Shown one piece after another: positions 28,501-37,471 of a DNA stretch of 64,000 nt (the first letter of the stretch is position 1; every line of letters starts with the position of its first letter). Below the pieces are notes generated by a model, which made no database searches, was not told where the DNA came from, and was given only the letters and a program-made list of their open reading frames with translations. The DNA lies in the NCBI GenBank assembly GCA_050011195.1, contig JBEKJO010000006.1, positions 1 through 64,000 on the forward strand, written 5' to 3'. This DNA is from PALSA-1440 sp050011195. GTDB taxonomy: Bacteria; Verrucomicrobiota; Verrucomicrobiia; Limisphaerales; UBA8199. Both the position numbers and the translations under genes were made by a program.

Positions 28501-31500
28501 GGCGGACGGGGATGGGCGCCGGAGCGAGGGCGACAACATTGGTCACGCCCGACTGGGCCGTGGTGGCATCCGGGATGACGGCGGGCAGGTTGATGCCTTG
28601 CAGAATCCAACTGCCGTTCTGGTCCTGCTCGGCGAAGGGCAGCAGGCTGAACACACCCATGAAAGCGTATTGAGCGGCCTCCTGGTCCTCCGCCTTAACG
28701 CCGACGTAATAGAGGGCGCCAGGCGCAACGTTGCTGTAAATGAGCGCCCCCGTCCCCCCGCGGCCGAGCGCCTTGTCCGCCGCGGCGAGGGCCATGGGGT
28801 CCAAATTGGTCAAGCCGGGATCGGTGGCAACATAAAGGTCAATGTCCGCCTCGGCCCGGGTGGCATTGTCCAGGGTGGTCTGGTTCACGCCGAGACGCGG
28901 CAGCGAGAGGTTAACGGGCAGGAAGGTCAGGAAGGCGGCGTTGGTGTAGTTCTGGTCGTTGGTCAGGACATAGAAGGACCATTGGTTGGTGAGACCGATC
29001 GTGATGGCCCCGTTCGTGCCGCCGGCCCAGGGGATGGTGTTGTCGCCCGGCAACGGCCCCTGGGCGCCCACGCGCTGGTTCAGTAAAAGCCCGCCCGAGA
29101 TGCCCTGGCCAGGCGCAAAGCTATTGGTGATGAACGTCACGGTGGCGGAAGTGACGGAGGCGATGGGAGTGTCAGTCACGGTCAGGGCGTCAGGCACCTG
29201 GCCGTCGCCGCTGGCGATGACCAGCGCGTAATCCTGGACCACACCGTTGGTCTGGTCGGTGACGGCGTTGACGTTGACGTTGCGGGCAACCACGGTGACC
29301 GAGTAGTTGGTGTCGAGCGTGGGGGCGAGATAGACGTTCTCGACGTTGTTCACCACGTCCAGGTTAGGCGGGGTGTCGGTATCCCAGGGCTGGTTGAAAC
29401 TGCTGCCGGCGGGAATGTCGTTGCCGAAGAAGACTTCGCCGGTGACGAGGTTGGTGACGACGAGGTCCAGGTTGTTGACGAGCTTGAGGCTGGCGGCGGG
29501 GTTGCCGGGAGGGTCGGTCCAAACGAGCGTGATGCGCAGCGGCTCATCGGTCGCCGCGGGTGAGAGGGAGACAAAGCGGGTATGGCTCTGACCGGTCGCC
29601 AGGGCGTCATCCGGGTTCTGGTCGAAGACCCGCATGGGCGCGGGGGCCCGGATGAAGGAGTTGGAGAGGCCAACGGGCAGGCTGTTGGTGAGGTTGATCA
29701 ACCCCCAACCCTGGGAGTTGGTAGCGTTGTTGACCTGGAATGCGCCGTTGGTGGTGAGGGGGCGCGCGCCGTTAATCAAGAGCGCCTTCATCAGCGCCGG
29801 GCTGTTGGTGCGGCCCAGGTTCTGGAAGAACTCCTGCATGAGGGCCAGGGCGCCGGAGACCTCGGCCGCCGACAGGCTGGTGCCCGATTCGTAGCGATAG
29901 AACGGCCCGAGCGTGTCGTTCAGGTTGCTGAGGACCTCGAAGTAGTTGCCGGAGTCATTGGTCGCGGTATAGCAGGCGATTGGGTCCCATTGCGTGGAGC
30001 GGGCGGAGACGACGAAGGTGCCCGGCGCGACGAGGTCCGGCTTGAGACGGCCAAAGTCGCCTTCGAGGCCCACGCCCACGTTGCCCCGGCTGGAGAAGGC
30101 GGCGACTTCGTTGTTGGTATCGGTCAACCCGAGCCAGGGTTGGTTGGTCTGGCAGAGGTTTGTGCCGTTGACGATCGCGCATTGCCAGACCTGGTCGGCG
30201 ATAAAGCGTGGCTGATCTATGGCGCCGACGGTGATGACGTTCTTGGCGGTGGCGGGCGACTGGACGGAGTCCGGGTTGCCGCCGGAACCATCGTTGGCAC
30301 CATGGCCGGCGTTGCCCGCGCCGAAGACAAAGAGGAGCGGCTGGGAGCCGGGGACCCCCGGCAGAGCGTCGCGGACGGCGGCATCGTAGCGGGCGGCGGC
30401 GAGGTCGTAGGCGTTGTCATTCGCATAGTGCCAACTGTTGTTGGAGATGAAGGCGTTGGTACTGGCGGCGGTCTCCTGGAGGTAGGTGTCGGTGACCGGC
30501 CCGGGATCGGGGTTGGCCACGATAGCGAACACTTGCGCGGCCGGAGCCTGGCCGCGGAATTGCAGGCGGACGGGGGGCATGATTGAGCCGCTGGCGTTGG
30601 CAACGGTGAGGGACTCGAACCCGCTGCCGGCGATGATGCCGGCGACGTGAGTGCCGTGGCCGTTGGTATCAACCCCGCTGATCGGGAGATCGCAAAGGAC
30701 CCGGCCCAGCAAGTCGGGCTGGTTCGTGTCCACGCCGGAGTCATTGACGTTGACGAGGACATTGGTGCCCGTCAAGCCGAGGTAGTTGTCGGGGGTGACG
30801 GTGTCGGCGGCGACGGCAATGCGTGCCCGGCTCAGGTCGTTGGCCAGCACGCGGGCGCGGGACAGCTCCACCTCCTGCACACTGGCAAGACCGGCGAGAG
30901 CGGGCAGGCTGCCGGCGCTCCCAGACTGCACTTTAAGCACCGGCCCGAACGGGGAACGTTCTTCGCCAAGGACTTGCACGCCGAGGTTGTTCAGTTGGTC
31001 GAGGGCGGCCGCGCGGGCGTCCGGGAAGAGCAGCACGTTGAGCGTGGAGTTATCCGGCAGGGTCTGTTGCTCGACAGCCAAGGCCAGCAGAGGCGGTTTG
31101 AGTTTGAAGTACGGTTCGTAGGGCAGGACGGTCTGGGTCTGCGGGTCGGCCTGCAACTGCTGCGCGACGGCCTGGGAAGCGCGAACGAGATAAGCCTGGT
31201 TGGGAATGTAGGCCACGATGTCGGCTCCGGCAGCACTCAAGCGGGCGCGAAAGGCGTCATCCAGCGGCGCGCGGGATTGGACCACGTAAGCGCCCGGGTC
31301 GCCGTGGGCGCGCAGATGATCGGGGATGGATAGGGCGACGGGTTGGGCGGTGTCGAGCAAGGCGTTTTCGAGCAGGAGGGCGGTTGGGCGGCGGAGCAGT
31401 TGGCCGAGTGGCGCGGGGGTGTTGCTAAGGCGGAGGGCGAGCGGGTTGGTGTTGCGTGTTGCGTGTTGCGTGAGCGACGGGGTGGCGGGCGGCGAGTTGA

Positions 31501-31702
31501 GGGTTCCGGGCTGGCTCAACAGAGGGAACGGCCCTGGGGGCGTGATGCGTAATGGGCGAGTGACGGGGGACGGAGTATGAGATGGGGACGACAGAGCGGC
31601 GGTCCGCTCGGCTGCCCACTTGACACCCAGCCACCAGAAACAGGCGCCCGTGACGAACAGCATCACGCTCAACAAAAGCCAGATCAAAGGCCGCGAGCGC
31701 AT
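25538..31702 (-). CDS. secreted subtilisin-like (S8) serine protease with PPC and proprotein-convertase-like C-terminal domains
   Basis: About 2054 residues from the ATG at 31702, chosen because it starts directly on a membrane/signal segment (RPLIWLLLSVMLFVTGACFW); the longer frame begins with TTG. A prodomain-like region runs to about 290. The peptidase domain has the full triad, numbered from this start: Asp321 (NVNDSGVDTN), His349 (NGHGTHVAG), Ser609 (ESGTSLSA), with oxyanion-hole Asn in ISNNSW. Downstream come several beta-sandwich segments, including PPC-type (pre-peptidase C-terminal) domains with YYLGV/WYLGVFN motifs and a proprotein convertase P-like piece (GLVENLTIRLDP). The tail contains two tandem copies of the shared C-terminal domain, ending CHFFRVSEG and PRYYRLQQLP. 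Near the N-terminus a 7-bp DNA repeat encodes QHATRNT. It probably digests extracellular protein or processes surface proteins. Confidence 0.88.
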   Translation of the reverse strand: MRSRPLIWLLLSVMLFVTGACFWWLGVKWAAERTAALSSPSHTPSPVTRPLRITPPGPFPLLSQPGTLNSPPATPSLTQHATRNTNPLALRLSNTPAPLGQLLRRPTALLLENALLDTAQPVALSIPDHLRAHGDPGAYVVQSRAPLDDAFRARLSAAGADIVAYIPNQAYLVRASQAVAQQLQADPQTQTVLPYEPYFKLKPPLLALAVEQQTLPDNSTLNVLLFPDARAAALDQLNNLGVQVLGEERSPFGPVLKVQSGSAGSLPALAGLASVQEVELSRARVLANDLSRARIAVAADTVTPDNYLGLTGTNVLVNVNDSGVDTNQPDLLGRVLCDLPISGVDTNGHGTHVAGIIAGSGFESLTVANASGSIMPPVRLQFRGQAPAAQVFAIVANPDPGPVTDTYLQETAASTNAFISNNSWHYANDNAYDLAAARYDAAVRDALPGVPGSQPLLFVFGAGNAGHGANDGSGGNPDSVQSPATAKNVITVGAIDQPRFIADQVWQCAIVNGTNLCQTNQPWLGLTDTNNEVAAFSSRGNVGVGLEGDFGRLKPDLVAPGTFVVSARSTQWDPIACYTATNDSGNYFEVLSNLNDTLGPFYRYESGTSLSAAEVSGALALMQEFFQNLGRTNSPALMKALLINGARPLTTNGAFQVNNATNSQGWGLINLTNSLPVGLSNSFIRAPAPMRVFDQNPDDALATGQSHTRFVSLSPAATDEPLRITLVWTDPPGNPAASLKLVNNLDLVVTNLVTGEVFFGNDIPAGSSFNQPWDTDTPPNLDVVNNVENVYLAPTLDTNYSVTVVARNVNVNAVTDQTNGVVQDYALVIASGDGQVPDALTVTDTPIASVTSATVTFITNSFAPGQGISGGLLLNQRVGAQGPLPGDNTIPWAGGTNGAITIGLTNQWSFYVLTNDQNYTNAAFLTFLPVNLSLPRLGVNQTTLDNATRAEADIDLYVATDPGLTNLDPMALAAADKALGRGGTGALIYSNVAPGALYYVGVKAEDQEAAQYAFMGVFSLLPFAEQDQNGSWILQGINLPAVIPDATTAQSGVTNVVALAPAPIPVRRVVVTNELWHEDFADLLGTLSHGQKSAVLNNHSLPPVDPVPYQYTYVYEDNDEGDIPGSQNTDSPGSLRNFIGEQGQGVWLLTMADSVLTHTGLVENLTIRLDPQNVVDGTPRQVSNNAFTYDFINVPIGATNLTVCLYNSSATNLPVGLYLRRGDLPTLTAFDQMLSVNPPSGCLSVNLSTLPPLNPGRYYIGVFNSNAIPQTIGLDTSVDLDPGGVVPVTYTSAGPTPILEDAITNASLFVSNCQPIASLDVALLVTNDSRVSDMVFTLISPAGTRVLLFENRGGATTNGLGGIVIRTNIFPTRTSGNYYADTNILQVGANQGTLFVDYNMYLLPDTMDVYYDDVDIWASGLVSFTGETNISFGPGVSTDLVIIMDEGNNTNLDTLWEYTATVTCPHTAYLVFTENTNQAPVPIKFASTPFLPAGTNLDLYCLPEQSLNTLVGQSACGTWQLEMWDTRAGTAVPAAELASWQLRFVFQNTVPVPIGLTHGITETNTIPPGQVAPFFIDVPAWATHATNLLVYASAPVNLLFNQTEPPTATNADDVTLLSASTGGAFALNTSGTPPLVPGARYYLGVQNLSPVSVTAAVQVDFDVTPLANGVPFNATQAGNTLPRYFSYDVSPTATAVSFQLLDLNGNLDLVARANTPFPSLAGFDYGSFNPGTNDEDILVFTNSTPVALAPGRWYLGVFNEDLTNVTYTILATEYTNAFPNIITLASGVPCSTINSGAGDATDYYHYVVTPSAVRAQFEIDNPTGDMTLVARKGLPLPTLTNYTCLSANPGLNDELITLFDFSSPVPLTPGDWFISAVNVSGGPAAYTIIATEFPVYGTNVVITNCQALSNSFCLTWTSLPGIRYYVQGKTALNDTNWAAVSPTITAADVLTTYCISLPSTCHFFRVSEGLVVTPYVPPVRITSITSNTNGVLLQCLGPANSRFQAQWTPSLAPPAWTPFTNTLTSTNGVFSFLDDGSQSGGLAGPRYYRLQQLP
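31447..31474. repeat. heptanucleotide repeat inside the S8 protease gene
   Basis: Three tandem GTGTTGC units, translated in the prodomain linker as a Thr/Gln/His/Asn-rich stretch. Same repeat class as in uvrA. Confidence 0.6.
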
Positions 31703-32077
31703 AGGGCAACTCAAGTTAAGCCACAGCCCCCCTGATGGCCAGCCAAAAGGATCGCGTAATTTCAAAAGGGTGTGAGAAGGGATGCGTGATGTATGATGCG
31801 CGATGGGTGATACGGAGTGGGGGTGTCAGGGACGCCAGAGGAAAGGAAGGAAAGGGTGTTATTCACGGCGACAGGTGATTGGTGACTGGTGAATGGTGTT
31901 TTGAGTGTATTAACGACGGTAATATTACTCCGTGGCGTCCAAGTGTCCTATTATTGGACAGCGGGTAAAATGGGGGGTGGTTTTTGCCCCACATCCCACA
32001 GCGAACCCTCAGTTTTCCCCCTGTGAACCATCTTTTAGCCCCGTATCAGCCCTCGGCTACGGCCGGCCTGAGTTCGC
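31703..32077. other. intergenic region with 7-bp-period repeats, no gene
   Basis: Upstream region of the S8 protease. It holds degenerate heptad runs at about 31781-31812 (GATGCGT/GATGTAT-like) and 31873-31900 (GGTGATT, GGTGACT, GGTGAAT), and a small inverted repeat TGTCC-N7-GGACA near 31947. No open frame here has a recognisable product and no clear promoter was found. Confidence 0.5.
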
Positions 32078-33208
32078 TTACGCGGGAGGTCCGCAGCCTT
32101 TCCCCCAGCGGGCCGCCAGGGCTGCCAGTAATTCACGGGTTGGCGCCAGACCTTCCGAAGGTTTGATGACCTCCACTACGTGCAGCAGGTACGCCAATAC
32201 CAGCTCACGCTCACATCCCAGGATGCCCCCACGCGTCGCATACTCCCGAAACGCGTCCGAACTCAGCAGGCCCTCGACGCGCTGAACCAGGACTAAAGTG
32301 GGCAAGTGTCCAACCAAGATTGCGCTTTGGATGACATAATGAAACCAGTCCCAGCCGGGAATGCCCGCCAGTTCGCCGCGTTCCCAGTCGAGCGCCGTCC
32401 AGGCGCCCGCCGGCGAGACCTTGATGTTCCACGGCGCAAAGTCCCCGTGATGAATGGCCGGATGAACGGTTCGCCCGCGGAGTTGAGCCGCGAGGACCGA
32501 AAACAGGTCCCCCGCTGACGCGGCATTTTGCAGCCGCGTCCAATCCGGGGTGTCGGACAACACGATCGTTCGTCTCGGGTCCACCCAGGCAGAGAGCAAT
32601 GACGGAAGAGCCGCCTCATGCCGGCGTAGCGGTGAATCGCCGGGAAAAAAATCGAGCGCCAGCGCCCGCAAACGCGGAGACTCGAATTTGGCCCGCAGCC
32701 TGGGAACCGCGATCGTTTCCCCGGGGACCGCGGCCAGGAAACCTTCTTCCTGTTCGATCAATACTCTGGCCCGCTGGCTCAAACCGGTTTTCACCACGGC
32801 CACGGGCTGTTGGCCGGCGTCGAAGACCAGCAGCAGGAACCGTTGGCCCTCGCTCATCGGGTTGCCCGCCAGGATGCCCAAGACTGGCAGGCCCTGGACC
32901 GACTCTCCCGCCAGGGAGGAGAGAAACCTTGCGAAGGGGTCCTCGGGTGAAATCGCCAAGGAGACTCTTTCCGTTCCGAGAGGCAACGAGGCCCGGAGCA
33001 GGCCGCGCAAGAGCGCCCGGGCCAGGCGCGCGCGACCGGTCTGCGCCGGATAAAGGTCCAGGGTGGCCGCCGCAGGCCGGGGTTGACCGGGCAGCAGCAG
33101 AAAGGGCCGCCCCCCTTTTTTCAACAGCCGCATTTCGACCCGGACGCCCGGCCCCGGCCTCGCGGACGCGGCGAACAAGTCTGCCGAGAAATTCTGCGGG
33201 GTTGGCAT
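32078..33208 (-). CDS. aminoglycoside-phosphotransferase/choline-kinase-like protein
   Basis: 376 residues. The C-terminal half has the APH/choline-kinase catalytic signature: HHGDFAPWN (254-261, with Asp256 as catalytic base and Asn261) followed by ALDWERG with metal-binding Asp274. The N-terminal half lacks a clear glycine-rich loop, though VAVVKTGLS (about 137-145) could hold the ATP-binding Lys140. Proteins like this phosphorylate small hydroxylated molecules. Only three bases separate it from the upstream nucleotidyltransferase-kinase gene, so they are co-transcribed and probably work on the same substrate, perhaps a sugar or lipid of the polysaccharide pathway encoded around them. Antibiotic resistance is not implied. 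Confidence 0.65.
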   Translation of the reverse strand: MPTPQNFSADLFAASARPGPGVRVEMRLLKKGGRPFLLLPGQPRPAAATLDLYPAQTGRARLARALLRGLLRASLPLGTERVSLAISPEDPFARFLSSLAGESVQGLPVLGILAGNPMSEGQRFLLLVFDAGQQPVAVVKTGLSQRARVLIEQEEGFLAAVPGETIAVPRLRAKFESPRLRALALDFFPGDSPLRRHEAALPSLLSAWVDPRRTIVLSDTPDWTRLQNAASAGDLFSVLAAQLRGRTVHPAIHHGDFAPWNIKVSPAGAWTALDWERGELAGIPGWDWFHYVIQSAILVGHLPTLVLVQRVEGLLSSDAFREYATRGGILGCERELVLAYLLHVVEVIKPSEGLAPTRELLAALAARWGKGCGPPA

Positions 33209-33211
33209 TAT

Positions 33212-34549
33212 TCAGCTTCGGCGGCCCCGGCGTCTGCCGGCCCTTTGCGCCATGAAGTCCAGGATCGCACGGTTGATGTCGGCGCCGACCTTTTCCGGCG
33301 GCTGGGTGGCGTCAAGCACGCGGCCATTGCTGAGCCCCCGCACAAGTTCCCGGTAGGCGATGCGCTGGCGTTCGGTCTCCACAGGGGCGACTTCCTGCTT
33401 CCGACTTTGCAACACTTCCGCTGGCGCGTCGAGCAGAAACACCAAGTCGGGTTTCTTCAGGAAAAAAAGGCCGAGGCGGATGACGAATAGCGGCACGGAC
33501 AGGCGGTAGCGCCGCTGGTCCACAAAGAAGTCATAATAGTACCGGTCGATCAGGACCAATCCACCCCGGAAAGTGACCGGCCGAAGGCGCAGGTGCGAGC
33601 CGAGCAGGAATTCGAGCCACTGAAACCCGAAGCAGCAGAGCGAACTGATCGGGTTGCGAGCGGGCAAGCCGTGGGGATCGGTCGCTGGCCCGCGCGCCGC
33701 TTGTCGCCGGGCGGAAAACAACGGCGGTTTCCAATGAAAATGACGCACCTTCTGCGGAGGGAACGTGCCGCCGAGTCCATCCATTACCGCGCGGGCGGCA
33801 GTCGATTTGCCGCTGCCGTCAGCCCCGCACAGCACGACCGTCAACCCCGGCGGCCAAAGGAAACGCCCGGCCAGCCGCCGGGCATCAGCCAGCAGGGATG
33901 CTATGGTGCGCCAGGGATGGCCAATCAGTTGCCGAAGAATCAAAGCGCGCCGCAAAGAGCCGGCGGCGGCCTCGAGCGCAGCCCACTGTTCCAGCGCGGC
34001 GGCCGTTACCAGCAACCTGGCGCGCGCTGGGCCATAGGTCCGGGCGAGCAAATCCGTGACCGCGGCCTGCTCCGTCTGGCAGCCCGCCGCTACGGCCGCC
34101 CGGTACTTTTCCTTGACCTTGCCGGTGTAAATCAGCCAGGCGAGCAGCTTGGTCGCGGTCTCGTCCGCGGAGGCTGGAATGGAGAACAGCTCCCGGCCCA
34201 CTTTGCGTTGGAGGTACTCCTGACAGGACACGAACTCAAACCCGCGCCATTTCAGAGCGGTGAAGAGGTCAAAATGCGCCTGGACATTGGTTTGCGGGCT
34301 GGACAAATACAACGCCAGGGTCGCGAACTCGACGCGATTGTGCAGGCGGAAGCCGGCCTGGGCGGCGGCTCCCAACAGCGCCTGTTCCGCCTGGCGCAAC
34401 TGAGCCCGGTCCACCAGCACGTCGATATCATTGTTGATGAACCGCGGCAGGCTTTCATAATTGCGCAGGACGAGGAAATTGATCTTCGCTTGTTGCCACG
34501 CGCGAAAGACTGCTGTGACTAATTGGCTGATTTCTGGTTGGCCGGACAT
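33212..34549 (-). CDS. fusion of a nucleotidyltransferase-like domain and a thymidylate-kinase-like P-loop domain
   Basis: 445 residues. The N-terminal part (about 15-130) has a short DxD motif in NNDIDVLVD (Asp41, Asp43), as in nucleotidyltransferase-fold proteins. The C-terminal part (about 235-440) is a P-loop kinase with Walker A GADGSGKST (242-250), a DRYYYDFFVD segment typical of thymidylate kinases, and FLLDAPAEVLQSRK near the LID. This architecture recurs in polysaccharide gene clusters, where its role is not established; dTMP phosphorylation is doubtful because the nucleoside-binding region differs and the gene is not near DNA metabolism genes. It overlaps functionally with the APH-like gene 3 bases downstream. 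Confidence 0.65.
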   Translation of the reverse strand: MSGQPEISQLVTAVFRAWQQAKINFLVLRNYESLPRFINNDIDVLVDRAQLRQAEQALLGAAAQAGFRLHNRVEFATLALYLSSPQTNVQAHFDLFTALKWRGFEFVSCQEYLQRKVGRELFSIPASADETATKLLAWLIYTGKVKEKYRAAVAAGCQTEQAAVTDLLARTYGPARARLLVTAAALEQWAALEAAAGSLRRALILRQLIGHPWRTIASLLADARRLAGRFLWPPGLTVVLCGADGSGKSTAARAVMDGLGGTFPPQKVRHFHWKPPLFSARRQAARGPATDPHGLPARNPISSLCCFGFQWLEFLLGSHLRLRPVTFRGGLVLIDRYYYDFFVDQRRYRLSVPLFVIRLGLFFLKKPDLVFLLDAPAEVLQSRKQEVAPVETERQRIAYRELVRGLSNGRVLDATQPPEKVGADINRAILDFMAQRAGRRRGRRS

Positions 34550-34726
34550 TAAGCAAAGGCGCCCCGCGCGCCGGACCCAACCCGACTTAAGGCCTGGCCG
34601 AGCGGACCGCAGCGCGGAACCTATTCCACTGCCAGCAATAGCGGCGAGCGCGCCCGAAGGAAAGCTTTTTGTCCGCCATCATGTGAGGCTCGTTCGGTGA
34701 AGTTCGCCCCCCCCGCACGAAGGTGC

Positions 34727-35917
34727 TCACGCCCTGGAAACTGTGAGGGGCGGTTGCTTGGCCGCGGGGCGCAGATCGACCTCGCGCCCCTTCCAGGAGT
34801 GAACGCCGACGTGGTTGAGCCAGCCGAGGGCGTAACGGAAGGAGTACCCGTAAAACGGATTATGAGTTGGCCAGAACGACACGATGTCCACGCCCGCCGC
34901 CTTGGCGAGCTCGATCGCCTGGCCGATGGTTCCCCGGCGGTCGTTCCAATTGAACAGCAGGTATTTCCACTCGAGCACCGGCTGGGTCAACCCCCGGGCG
35001 TTGCGATATTGCACCAGCGCCTTCATGTTGGCGTAAGCCTTCTCGTAACTGCCGTAATGTTCGTATTTCTTGAGCATCGCGTCATTCACGCCGGCGATGG
35101 AGAAGCAGATATGGCTGGCGTTTAGCGCCGCCTCGCGCTTGGCGTCCGTGTTGAGGACGATTGCATTGGTGGAAATCTGGATGCGGCAGTCCGGGTTCTT
35201 CTGGCGCAGCAGCGAGAGCTCCTGGCCGATGTTCGGGGAGAGGAACGGCTCGCCGAGGTTCAGGTAAAACAGTTGTTCCAGTCCAAGGTCGTGTACCAGA
35301 TCGGCCATGCGCGAGAGCTTCTCCAGATCCATCTGCAGCGTCGTGCGGATGCGGGCGGCGGATTGCCGGTCGCAGCCGATACAGTCGATGTTGCAGCGCA
35401 CGGTGTTCTCGAGCAACATGCCGCGATGCGGGAGGCGGGGCTTGGGACCGGCGAAGATTTGCCGGTCGAGATCGGGCTCGCCGGCTGCCAATGGCCTCTT
35501 CGTGCCGCTCGGCGCTCCGGGCGTCGCGGCGCTGGCGGGCTTCGTGGTTCCGCCCGGCAGTCCGGTTACGGCCCGGGATTGGGATTTCGGCACGCGCTGC
35601 AAATCACCGCAGCGGGTACAGGTCATAATCGGCAATTTCCCCCTGGCCAGCTCCTCGCGAAAGCGCTGTGCGACCGGCCCGAAGAAGACTTCCGGGAAAG
35701 AATTCTTGTTCAGGTCGCCCAGGTGGCCGGAGCCGTCGTAATCCTGGCAAGTGCACGAAACCGTCAGATCGCAGTTAATGGTGAGGTTATATTCCGACTC
35801 GCCCCCCAGCGAACGGCAATAGAACCGCTGTCCCTTGAGCCGGGCCGACCACTCGAAATAATGCCTCAGGCTCTTGCGGACAAGGTCACTCACGATCCAG
35901 TTAAATCTTCGCTTCAT
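34727..35917 (-). CDS. radical SAM enzyme with N-terminal cysteine cluster
   Basis: About 396 residues from the ATG at 35917 (MKRRFNWIVSDL); the upstream extension to 35962 is unlikely coding. The radical SAM 4Fe-4S motif is CNIDCIGC, preceded by LLENTVR and followed by a partial TIM barrel (YLNLGEPFLSPNI, a GGEP-like step). Before the barrel is a cysteine-rich region: INCDLTVSCTCQDYDG and CTRCGD. These resemble SPASM-type auxiliary cluster ligands, which normally lie after the barrel. Lying between glycosyltransferase and kinase genes on the same strand, it may modify a sugar, lipid or peptide of the envelope; similar enzymes occur in polysaccharide clusters. The reaction cannot be named. 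Confidence 0.75.
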   Translation of the reverse strand: MKRRFNWIVSDLVRKSLRHYFEWSARLKGQRFYCRSLGGESEYNLTINCDLTVSCTCQDYDGSGHLGDLNKNSFPEVFFGPVAQRFREELARGKLPIMTCTRCGDLQRVPKSQSRAVTGLPGGTTKPASAATPGAPSGTKRPLAAGEPDLDRQIFAGPKPRLPHRGMLLENTVRCNIDCIGCDRQSAARIRTTLQMDLEKLSRMADLVHDLGLEQLFYLNLGEPFLSPNIGQELSLLRQKNPDCRIQISTNAIVLNTDAKREAALNASHICFSIAGVNDAMLKKYEHYGSYEKAYANMKALVQYRNARGLTQPVLEWKYLLFNWNDRRGTIGQAIELAKAAGVDIVSFWPTHNPFYGYSFRYALGWLNHVGVHSWKGREVDLRPAAKQPPLTVSRA

Positions 35918-36085
35918 AGCGGCACAGGCTTTCCCTCCGTCCCCACCGCGCCAAGAAAGCACTTGTTCCCCAGCACCCTTCCATCTTGCGGCCCGAAGGT
36001 CAAATAATTGGCAATCTGCGCGACGCCGCCTGCGGCTTCGCGGGTGTGCAAGATGCGGGCGGGCAACAAGGCGGGGGCAGCGGGC

Positions 36086-37378
36086 CTACTTCGGGAACGA
36101 CCCGACCGCTGCGGCCGGAACGGTCTTCGGCTGGGGCGATTCGGCCAGCGTGAAGGCCTCGGCCAGACCGGACAAATACTGTTCGAGAGTAAAGTTGCGG
36201 AGGAAGATGTCCCGGAACCCTTCGCCGGTTTCGACCATCATCAATGCCACCAGGCGGTCGGCGATTTGCTCCGGGGAGCGGATATTGACCAGACCGGGAT
36301 AATTCGCCGGGAACAACTCGGGGAGCGAACGCCAGCGCGTGGTGAGGATGGGCAGCCCGAACGCCATCGCTTCGATCAGATTCACCGGCTGGTTCTCGTT
36401 CTCGTAATACGTCGGGAAACAGAACAAGTCAGCTTCGCGCAGCAACTGGTTCTTCTGGTCACCCGAGACGAAGCCGAGATACTGGACCATGTCGGCCAGG
36501 CCCGGTTGTGCGAGCATCCGCTCGAACTCGGCTTTCTCCTCAGCCCGCACGAAACCGCCGGCCACCAGCAAGCGGAGGGAAACCGGCGCCTGGCGCTGGC
36601 GCAGCCGCTGGTTGGCGAGCGCCACGGCCGCCAGCGTATCGAACACCCCCTTTTCCCGCGTGCAGTGCGCCAGATACAGGACCTGGATCAGTTGCGGCCC
36701 CCCGCCGGCTGCCAGCGCCTCCGCCGCCTCCAGGGTCTCGCCGGACAACAGTTTTCTGCGCGCGGCAAAGCGCGCCTTGCGCCGGGGCAGGACCTCCTGC
36801 ACAAACCGGGGGCACGGGTCGGGAATGCCGTTGCTCACGACCCTGACCTGGCGCGAGAAAAGTTTCTCGGCGTCCGCCCGGTTGTATTTGGAGAGCACGA
36901 TGCTCAGATCAACTTGTTTCATCAGCCGGTAGGTGAGCGAACGGGAGCGCATGGTGACGACCAGCTCCAGCCATTTGGCGAGCCCCGCCGCGTGCCAATG
37001 CAGGATCACGCGTTTGAAGAAAGACCGGCAGATCAGCATGACCAGCCAGTCCCGATACAGCGCCGAGCGCTTGCCCGGAGCCGGGATGTAGTAAAAGTTC
37101 TGCACGCCGTAACGGAACCGGCACCAGATCGCTTGAAGGCAATAGCCCAGCAGCAGCACGAGTTTGCTCAGCCGCAAATCGCCAATATCCTCCAGCTTCC
37201 GCGACAGCCGGGCATTGACGTGATAGCACTTGATGCCGAAGGGCACCGCCAACCCGCCGCTGGCCACCCGCCCGGCGCGCCGCCGGCAGTCTCCCCCAAA
37301 CCCCGCCAACATGAGCTGGACCATGTAGCTCTGTCCATGATGAGGCGGCGGCGTGTGAGCAAACACCAGCAATTTCAT
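36086..37378 (-). CDS. glycosyltransferase family 4 protein
   Basis: 430 residues. The start MKLLVFAHTPPPHHGQS is a typical GT-B N-terminus with a glycine-containing loop. The C-terminal half has the donor-binding pattern of GT4 (formerly GT1 in Pfam): YLAHCTREKGVFDTLAA, then an E-x7-E-like element EAMAFGLPILTTRWRSLPEL. It transfers a sugar from a nucleotide donor to a lipid- or glycan-linked acceptor at the cytoplasmic membrane face. It is first in a minus-strand set (GT4, radical SAM, nucleotidyltransferase-kinase, APH-like) and divergent from the GT26 gene, with 93 bases between, which likely holds both promoters. Confidence 0.85.
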   Translation of the reverse strand: MKLLVFAHTPPPHHGQSYMVQLMLAGFGGDCRRRAGRVASGGLAVPFGIKCYHVNARLSRKLEDIGDLRLSKLVLLLGYCLQAIWCRFRYGVQNFYYIPAPGKRSALYRDWLVMLICRSFFKRVILHWHAAGLAKWLELVVTMRSRSLTYRLMKQVDLSIVLSKYNRADAEKLFSRQVRVVSNGIPDPCPRFVQEVLPRRKARFAARRKLLSGETLEAAEALAAGGGPQLIQVLYLAHCTREKGVFDTLAAVALANQRLRQRQAPVSLRLLVAGGFVRAEEKAEFERMLAQPGLADMVQYLGFVSGDQKNQLLREADLFCFPTYYENENQPVNLIEAMAFGLPILTTRWRSLPELFPANYPGLVNIRSPEQIADRLVALMMVETGEGFRDIFLRNFTLEQYLSGLAEAFTLAESPQPKTVPAAAVGSFPK

Positions 37379-37471
37379 GCGATTTGGGGCAGGCGCCCGG
37401 CGATTATGTCTCTCAACAAGTTAACAGCCCAACATAGCCGGAAACGCCGTCGCTGAGAAGTTTTTTCTTGA

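Noticed and set aside
32078..33208. Antibiotic-resistance aminoglycoside kinase
   Set aside because: Only the general kinase motif is present and the context is polysaccharide synthesis; resistance is not supported.
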